From positions 124,001-188,000 of the forward strand of contig JASVEC010000045.1 in NCBI GenBank assembly GCA_030770535.1: DNA of 64,000 nucleotides, in the 5' to 3' direction. Below are positions 56,770 through 64,000 of the stretch, piece by piece. The notes under the pieces were generated by a model. That model had not been told where the DNA came from, made no database searches, and saw nothing but the letters and a program-made list of their open reading frames with translations. Each line of letters begins with the position of its first letter. The first letter of the stretch is position 1. The translations under genes were made by a program, and so were the position numbers. The stretch comes from Batkoa obscura (lineage: Eukaryota > Entomophthoromycota > Entomophthoromycetes > Entomophthorales > Batkoaceae).

Positions 56770-57320
56770 GTGAGTTTGAAGGTTGTTACTAATGCTCTTA
56801 GGGTGGTGTCTATTGAAATAAATAAGGAGATTCCAGGTAGCGAACAATTGGTTGAAAAAATAGAAAAACAAGTTCGAGAAAAGGTTCAAGATAGAATGGC
56901 GAAAGCTCCAGGAGGTATTTCATTGGATTCTTTAATCTCAAAAAAGGAGATTCCTGAAGGAAAAGGTTGTAAACATATTCTTGAAGGAGGTATTAACAAA
57001 AGTAATAGTTGTAAAAACCTATCTACCAGAGATTATGATTATTGTAGTGTTCATAAAAAGAAATTTCCTCAAGCAAAAGAAGAAACTCCTGCTGTTGTTA
57101 GAGATGCAAATACTGCCTTCATTGAATTTGATAGAGATTCAGGAACTTATAGAATCGATAAAACTTCTCTCATTGCTAACATTAAAACAGTCTCTTCTCC
57201 TATTAGTAAATAAAACCATGTGATAGTAGGGTATCTAGAAGATGGAAAACTTGCTTGTCTTGATGAAAAATCTCTTGAAGCTTCTAAAGCTAACAATCTT
57301 GATGTTAATGCTTAAGTATC
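56770..57320 (+). pseudogene. virus fossil: small protein with C-x(n)-C-YC-x2-H motif
   Basis: A readable stretch of about 147 codons with CKHILEGGINKSNSC followed by YCSVHKKK. This Cys/Cys/Cys/His arrangement recurs in many short proteins of giant viruses, where its function is unknown. It supports the origin of the segment. It is followed by a short readable tail and then the next block. Broken. Confidence 0.5.
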
Positions 57321-57604
57321 CTCTTTACTCTTTTAAAAACTCCCGATTTATCAACTGGAATTTTGAGAAAGAAACAAAAGAAAGGTTTTATTTATTATGA
57401 ATACTGGAATTAAAACCAGAAACCAAGTAAGAGAATTAACCAAATTAAACAATGTTCAAGCATTTCATCTGTTGAATAAATATTTTGAAAGAAACAACAT
57501 TCATAACAATAAAGATTTCAGTAGAATACCAAGGTCTGTGATTGCTGGAAAAATAACTTACGAGGTTTACAGGGGAAAAATCCTTACGATCAAAGGGGAG
57601 TATT

Positions 57605-58150
57605 TTATGGGTTCTCCAGAGCTTTCATCACTACCATTAATAATAAACCGTGAAATTCAGGGTTAGATATAGAGGGACTTTCTTTAATAGTGTGTCCCCG
57701 TGTCGTATTTATTAAATTTCTATATTTTCCACATGCAGCTCCCGACAAATAGAACACTAAATCTTTCTTCTTTTCACATATGTGTTCTATAAGTCTTTCA
57801 AAGAATCTTGGCCAAAACATTTCATGCGGAATTTTTAATAAAGGAGTTCCTTCCTCTGTTAATGAAATGTTGTATATTAGTACCCCTCTTCTCCAAATAC
57901 TCTGGAAACTATATGAACTTATTTTAAAAGTTTTTATAAATTTATAATAGATGGTGTTAATTTTCTATCTTTGTCTGATTAAACATGGAATTCCTGATCC
58001 ACTGTCAAAGTTGTAAGGCCGAGGTAAAATAATAATCAACTTTATATCTTCTAGTTTAATAAATCTGAGAACTTCGAATATTAAAGAATCACATGGAAAT
58101 ATTTTGATATCTAAATTGCTAAGATAATTACGTCTCTGTAACAAAATTTG
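57605..58150 (-). pseudogene. virus fossil: uracil-DNA glycosylase-like relic
   Basis: Read on the minus strand, the middle contains WRRGVLIYNISLTEEG, comparable to the 'W..QGVLLLN..LTV..G' segment of family-1 UDG. Further on, LVFYLSGAACGKY stands where UDG has 'VF.LWG..A..K'. The catalytic water-activating segment is diverged. UDG removes uracil from DNA, and many large DNA viruses carry one. Broken; the identity is likely but rests on two segments. Confidence 0.5.
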
Positions 58151-58499
58151 GTGACAATCATTCGGGTGATCTTCATTAATACAAAAGAAATATTCATAGT
58201 GTATATTTTTACATTTGAAAGCTTCTATGAGTAATTTTATTTTCGAATTACCAAGAGATTTTAAAGTTCAACTCTCGGAACATAATCCAAATATTCTTTA
58301 CATCAATTACCATGTTAGGTCTTATAGTAATATTGAATCCGATGAAAAATATAACTATTCCTGGTATATGAAAAATAAACATAAACTAAATTTTGTATAT
58401 AAAAACTAAGGAGTATCAGGTTATGTAAAGATTAATTAAGGTACTATAGATTCCCAGATTAAAAACATTAAAACTAAAAACATTATTTATATCAACTAT

Positions 58500-59760
58500 T
58501 TGTATTTACTCTTTTAATTCATGGATTACTAACGATGAACTCGAGATACTAAAAGATATTCCCATTTTTGGCACAAATAGATATTTTAATCTAGAACTAA
58601 ATTCAACTTTCTCAGATATGTCCAAGATAGAGATAAAGTTCAAAAAATATAATTTTGGAGGAATTAGGTTGTTGTCTCAAGAAGTAAACTTGTAAAAACT
58701 TATACTTTTATCTAGGAATTCTACTGTAGTATATGAAAGAATAAGATTTTTCCTAAGATATATTCAGCAACATGGTAAATTTTTATTAATATATATATTT
58801 GATTCTGAATCTGAGACTAGACTAAAAGTAATACTTAATCTTGATATAGCTTATGCTATAACAGCTGGATTTTATTGTTCTACAAAAGAAACAATCTTTG
58901 AAAAAGTATGTTATATTGCTAATAAATTTAGGCTATATGATAAACACGGAAATTCAGAATATAAAACTAGCCTTAGAGATCTTATTCAAGCGGATCCAAA
59001 AGTTTTTTACACAGGCATTCTTAGACATTGTTCTATAAAGCCTATTCCATTTAAGAAATTCGATCTCCATGAGAAAAATTCGGATACACAAGTCCTTTAT
59101 CTTAAAGATAACCCTGTCCTCTATAGAGCACCATTAGGATATTTCGTCTCTCTGAAAATAAATAAGGCGAGACCTTCTTCAGGAACAGCCATATACCCTA
59201 TCTTTCCATGTTGCATTAAATCAGAAGAGAGAAGAAAAAACAATATATATCAAATATGCAAAGAATGTAGCTCTGATCATGAGTTCAAAAGAAAGATTGA
59301 ATCGATGCTAGTAAGGGTTTTATCTACTACTATTGTGAATATTGATTATGTAAGTTCAATATACACACCTTTGAATTATGTTTGGAGCGCTTCTGAATAC
59401 TTAAGAATAAGAGTGGTAGATTGGTTTGAAGAATTTAGCTGTGAAAGATTTAATGAAAATCCTAATGATGAAGACAAACAAATATTATATAGAAATACTA
59501 AAGATTTAGGATTTATAGATGTACCACTCTATTGGAATATATACAAGAATCTGGACATGATATAAGATTCATCTACCACATATTTGCAAAGTTGAGTAAT
59601 ACTGAGATTATAATACTTGTCAAAAGGCCTAACGTACCTCCTAACAAATTTATGTCAAAGACCTATACAATTTTATGTAATAATGCCAAGGTAATAATAA
59701 TATATTATGATAAAGAAATTCAAGGCTATGAAGTAATCCGAAAAAAAGTTCTCTTTTAAA
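58500..59760 (+). pseudogene. virus fossil: early-transcription-factor-like relic
   Basis: A long plus-strand region with a segment YRAPLGYFVSLKINKAR followed by YPIFPCC. The combination recalls 'YPYIPCCY'-type segments in the large early-transcription-factor-like proteins of nucleocytoplasmic large DNA viruses. A CKEC pair follows. The assignment is tentative. Broken. Confidence 0.4.
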
Positions 59761-59807
59761 TAGTAAGCGTATAGAAACCAGATTTTAAAAGGTTTTATTT
59801 GCCTTTT

Positions 59808-60305
59808 TTAGTTATCTTCTTCTATGGATACAAATTGGATAATACTATTAATATCACCATCTTTTACTTCTGGTTTTAGATCATTTCCTATACTCTGAAA
59901 CTCAAAAACATATTCCTTGTTCCTTAGAACAAACATCATCTTTTTATTGTATATGTTTTTAGGCTGGTTATCAAATAGCTCAATGTATATTAGATCTTTA
60001 GGTTTTTCCTCAGTAAATAAAGTATAACCCTCATTATCATAATAATAATAATAACCTTTTTTATCATCAACCCAGAACCCTACCAAGATAGCTTTTCAAT
60101 TGTCTTCTTCTATCTCAAACAAAACACCTGAATGGTTAAAATGGTAATCCACATGAAACATTAAATGGTAATCTTTTGAAGAGGAGATGTCATTGTAGAG
60201 ATAAGCTGCGCCTTTCTGACCATAGATACACATATAAAACTCTGGGAAATTTCCTGATAAGCTTTCCCCATTAAGACTTGAGAAATTATTAATCACCTTT
60301 AACAA
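59808..60305 (-). pseudogene. unassigned relic at the right end of the fossil
   Basis: Two short readable minus-strand stretches rich in Tyr, Asp and Asn. I recognise no family. They mark the right limit of the decayed block; about 70 bases further on is a MITE, and ordinary host sequence resumes. Confidence 0.35.
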
Positions 60306-60759
60306 ATAATAATGAGATGTCTCAATTTATTCAAAATAAATAGTGTTTTAAAAACTGGAGCATCTTTCCAATCGTTTGGGAGTGTTTTTTTACTTCACTA
60401 CTTTCTCCATTTTTTTAAGCACTATTTAAGCGGAAAATTTGTTAGTAAAATTCTTAACACAAAAATACATCCCCATTTCTATTCGATTATTATATCTTAG
60501 CTTTATGATCTAATTATCAAACCCAATGCCCAAAGCCTTGGCAAAGTTGTAACAATAGGATGATTATAATCAATAGTTAAAATGTTTAAACTAAATATGT
60601 TGTTTATAATTTAAATAACTTTTTATTCAATGATTAAGTTTACTTGATAAATAATAACGTGATAATATTATGATAACGTTTTAGCAAGTTAATCAAATAT
60701 TTCTCAGTATGTTTACTATTATCAATACAAATATTTTAATTACTATTAAGATAAATCAA
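60306..60759. other. junction of fossil and host sequence, with MITE
   Basis: Contains MITE copy 15 (60377-60475). No gene seen. The right boundary of the decayed block lies somewhere here. Confidence 0.45.
60377..60475 (-). mobile_element. MITE copy 15
   Basis: A 99-bp copy starting TGGGAGTGT and ending ACATCCCCA, flanked by TT on both sides. Close to consensus. Confidence 0.92.
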
Positions 60760-62218
<1,459 letters not shown>

Positions 62219-62757
62219 TATGTAACTTTTCCTTTGTAATAAATAAAAATAAATAAGTTTTTGGTGGTAGAAAATTTTTTATTTCGTTTTTTTGCATTTT
62301 TTGTTCATTTAAATTAGGATCAATTTTTGATGAGTATAAATTTAGTAAATAAACTTGGTTGAATTCTGTTTATTGGTGAACTTTTCTTGTTTATGAACAT
62401 TTATAAATAACCTTACCTTAGGTTAAAAATAAATCTTTGCCCAAAATAGTAAGATGATGGGTTTATGAGCTTAATTAAAATAATATATAAAACAATATAT
62501 TAATATGATAAACTTTAAACGACAAAATAAGTAAACTTTACTATTTATTTGTCAATACGAATTCTCAAGTATCCATTTCATACAGAATTTAAATATAATC
62601 ATTAATGGTTTGCATTTAAATAACAAAAGTTAAATGTTACAAAAAATAAATAAATAAAATCAAAATAAACTTTAAAAAGATAGTTTGTAAATAAGTAGAC
62701 GATTGCTCAAGCTTACCAGGAAATTAAGGAGAAGCTTTATTTATTTTTTCAACCCTT
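62219..62757. other. intergenic
   Basis: About 540 bases, AT-rich. Promoter of kinase copy B at the left end and the uL30 3' region at the right. Nothing else recognised. Confidence 0.4.
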
Positions 62758-63111
62758 TTAATTACCAAACCTATCTGTTATTTTTGTAAATCCAGTTGAG
62801 ACCTTTTTATTTTCGATTTCGATTTCATTACAATTTTCGATCTTAACTAACTCTTTAACTTTAAAGATATGACCTACGCTAACTTCATTTCTAATCTTAA
62901 ATACCGTTTGATGTAATTTTTTTAATCCAAGTGAAGTGACTGCTTTTCTGGTTTTTGGTGGCAATCCAATTGGTGATCTCATCAACGTTACTTTAAAATA
63001 ACCATTTGGATGTGGGTTCATTAATGGTACTCTTTTACTTATCGTCTTAATTCCATTCATTTTTATTACTCTATGATCTAATAAAATCATTACTTTTTTC
63101 TTTCCCCACAT
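62758..63111 (-). CDS. mitochondrial large-ribosomal-subunit protein uL30
   Basis: A single-exon gene of 117 aa. The core YFKVTLMRSPIGLPPKTRKAV, then LGLKKLHQTVFKIRNEVSVGHIFKVKELVKIE, is the typical uL30/bacterial L30 fold ('k.TLvkS.IG.....r.tl..LGL.k...tv...+......g....v..lv.ve'). The basic N-terminal extension of about 30 residues fits a mitochondrial targeting region, as in fungal MRPL33. The cytosolic uL30 (RPL7) is much longer. It acts as a structural protein of the mitoribosome large subunit. Confidence 0.85.
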   Translation of the reverse strand: MWGKKKVMILLDHRVIKMNGIKTISKRVPLMNPHPNGYFKVTLMRSPIGLPPKTRKAVTSLGLKKLHQTVFKIRNEVSVGHIFKVKELVKIENCNEIEIENKKVSTGFTKITDRFGN

Positions 63112-63373
63112 TTTTTAAAAGGTCTTAATGTGGCTTGATTGTATATTATGGGATCTAATCAATTTCAGCTATGTACACACTTTAGTGTTTTAAAATAAAT
63201 TACTAATTTGGTAATATATGAAATCAAGTTTTGAAAAATATTTTTATTGTTACCTAACCAAACCAATGCTATTAAATAAAACTAATATTTTATTATATTG
63301 TTGTAAAAGATCAAAACAACCATAACTAAAATCATTTTAAGTAAAGCTTAATATAATTTTTATTTTTATTTCA

Positions 63374-64000
63374 CTATTTGAACCCAAGTTTAGTATATAA
63401 ATTTGATGGAATAAGATTATGCATTGTTTGCACATCAACCACAAGATCCACAATTTTAACTTTTAATCTTGGTGAAGCAGCAAAGAAGTTTTTAATTAAC
63501 TTCACTAATTGGTCCTGCTGGTTAGCTACATCATCAGATTTTTTGTCAGCTTTCATTACTTCTAAGGCCACAACCATTTTTAAGATAAGTTTTCTTAGTT
63601 TGTCTTTACTATCTTTATATTGAGCTAAGAACACATTGATGAAATCTCTAATATAAATAACTAAATCATTGTCTTTATCTAATTGTTCTTGTAAGAAATC
63701 TCTTAAATTGAGAAGGGTTCTTTCATTTTCTGAGAAAGCGTTAATTAATTTTGAAATCAAAACATTTAATAGTTGTTCTGCTTTATCTTTACTTTTGTCG
63801 TTGGATTGTGTTTTCTTTGCCTTATTTAAATTTTTACTAGGATCAGCAAAAAAGGCCCAAATTACGGGTGCAATAACATCATTCAATTTATACTTCTTCA
63901 AGTCTAAAGATAAAAGAAATTGGAATAAAACTGGGTTCTCATTTAATATTTCAGCAATAAATTTATAAGTTTCTAACAATGGTATTGGTTTATCATTATA
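63374..64000 (-). CDS. helical protein of unknown function, partial (start beyond the window)
   Basis: The frame runs from the window edge to a stop at 63374; at least 208 codons are visible, and the N-terminus lies beyond base 64000. The visible part is almost all helical and charged: ILNENPVLFQFLLSLDLKKY, a Lys-rich loop (NKAKKTQSNDKSKDK), then helices LLNVLISKLINAF, RTLLNLRDFLQEQL, YIRDFINVFLAQY and KLIKNFFAASPRL. No catalytic motif is recognisable. The Lys/Asn-rich alpha-helical style resembles the secreted protein at 31644-32324, but I see no sequence match. Function unknown. Confidence 0.6.
   Translation of the reverse strand, partial: YNDKPIPLLETYKFIAEILNENPVLFQFLLSLDLKKYKLNDVIAPVIWAFFADPSKNLNKAKKTQSNDKSKDKAEQLLNVLISKLINAFSENERTLLNLRDFLQEQLDKDNDLVIYIRDFINVFLAQYKDSKDKLRKLILKMVVALEVMKADKKSDDVANQQDQLVKLIKNFFAASPRLKVKIVDLVVDVQTMHNLIPSNLYTKLGFK

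Larger units (their letters stand above)
50640..60305. mobile_element. fossil of a large double-stranded DNA virus (NCLDV-like)
   Basis: About 9.7 kb of decayed virus-derived sequence. Parts: an unassigned block on the minus strand at 50640-52790; an RNA polymerase second-largest subunit relic on the plus strand at 52800-55330; a possible primase-type relic at 55290-56650; a short zinc-motif relic at 56770-57320; a uracil-DNA glycosylase-like relic on the minus strand at 57605-58150; a relic resembling a viral early transcription factor at 58500-59760; and unassigned pieces at 59808-60305. Tight packing on both strands, no introns, and a virus-type RNA polymerase together with a repair enzyme point to the nucleocytoplasmic large DNA virus group. 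It is only a fragment of such a genome. It is broken throughout, in at least a dozen places. It is not ancient, as stretches of 200-300 codons remain readable. I see no terminal repeats. Confidence 0.65.

Noticed and set aside
46000-60300. Yeast-type cytoplasmic linear killer plasmid (pGKL-like) as the sole source of the decayed block
   Set aside because: The killer-toxin relic fits, but the other parts (a separate RPB2-like relic, a UDG-like relic and the giant-virus zinc motif) do not match the gene set of those plasmids, and no plasmid-type DNA polymerase or terminal repeats are visible. Not excluded for the toxin part alone.

Overview
The window is strongly AT-rich eukaryotic nuclear DNA from a fungus. 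Genes are compact and carry introns of about 43-98 nt, mostly 45-56, with GTAAGT/GTAAAT donors and TTTAG/ATAG acceptors; several genes are single-exon. The gene set (fungal-type sphingolipid C9-methyltransferase, PEX12, RPC37, Tex1/THOC3, NUP98-type nucleoporin, Cue2-type nuclease, NIPA-like transporter) is fungal. The base composition, the paired rhodopsin-like receptors and the tiny introns suggest an early-diverging lineage such as an entomophthoroid (Conidiobolus-like) fungus. That placement is inference.

Layout. 1-5 kb: a divergent Aurora-like kinase (+) and a CUE/DUF1771/Smr no-go-decay nuclease (-). 5-8.5 kb: two tandem 7TM receptors (-). 10-16.5 kb: an NmrA-like NAD(P)-binding protein, beta-adaptin and a sphingolipid C9-methyltransferase (all +). 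17-19 kb: two tandem DsbA/kappa-GST-type isomerases (-). 20.8-30 kb: a large unknown protein, a NIPA-like transporter with a Cys-rich ectodomain, and Pescadillo/NOP7 (all -). 31-38 kb: a secreted protein, possible small secreted proteins, a Yop1/REEP protein with a long 11-mer tail, and PEX12. 37.8-44.6 kb: a MINPP/phytase-like phosphatase (+), a NUP98-type nucleoporin (-), RPC37 (-) and THOC3 (+). 45.9-60.3 kb: decayed sequence, made of a killer-toxin-like LysM/GH18 relic and a fossil of a large double-stranded DNA virus with its own RNA polymerase. 60.7-64 kb: a second Aurora-like kinase, mitochondrial uL30 and a partial gene (all -).

Fifteen copies of a ~90-101 bp MITE are scattered through the intergenic DNA and one lies in the toxin relic. 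Fourteen of the 15 have matching 2-bp flanks that are not limited to TA. This family, the virus fossil and the Yop1 protein with an amphipathic-repeat tail are the most notable items.

Intact genes were modelled by joining exons on reading frame, splice consensus and remembered family alignments. Exon boundaries are inferred, not backed by transcripts.
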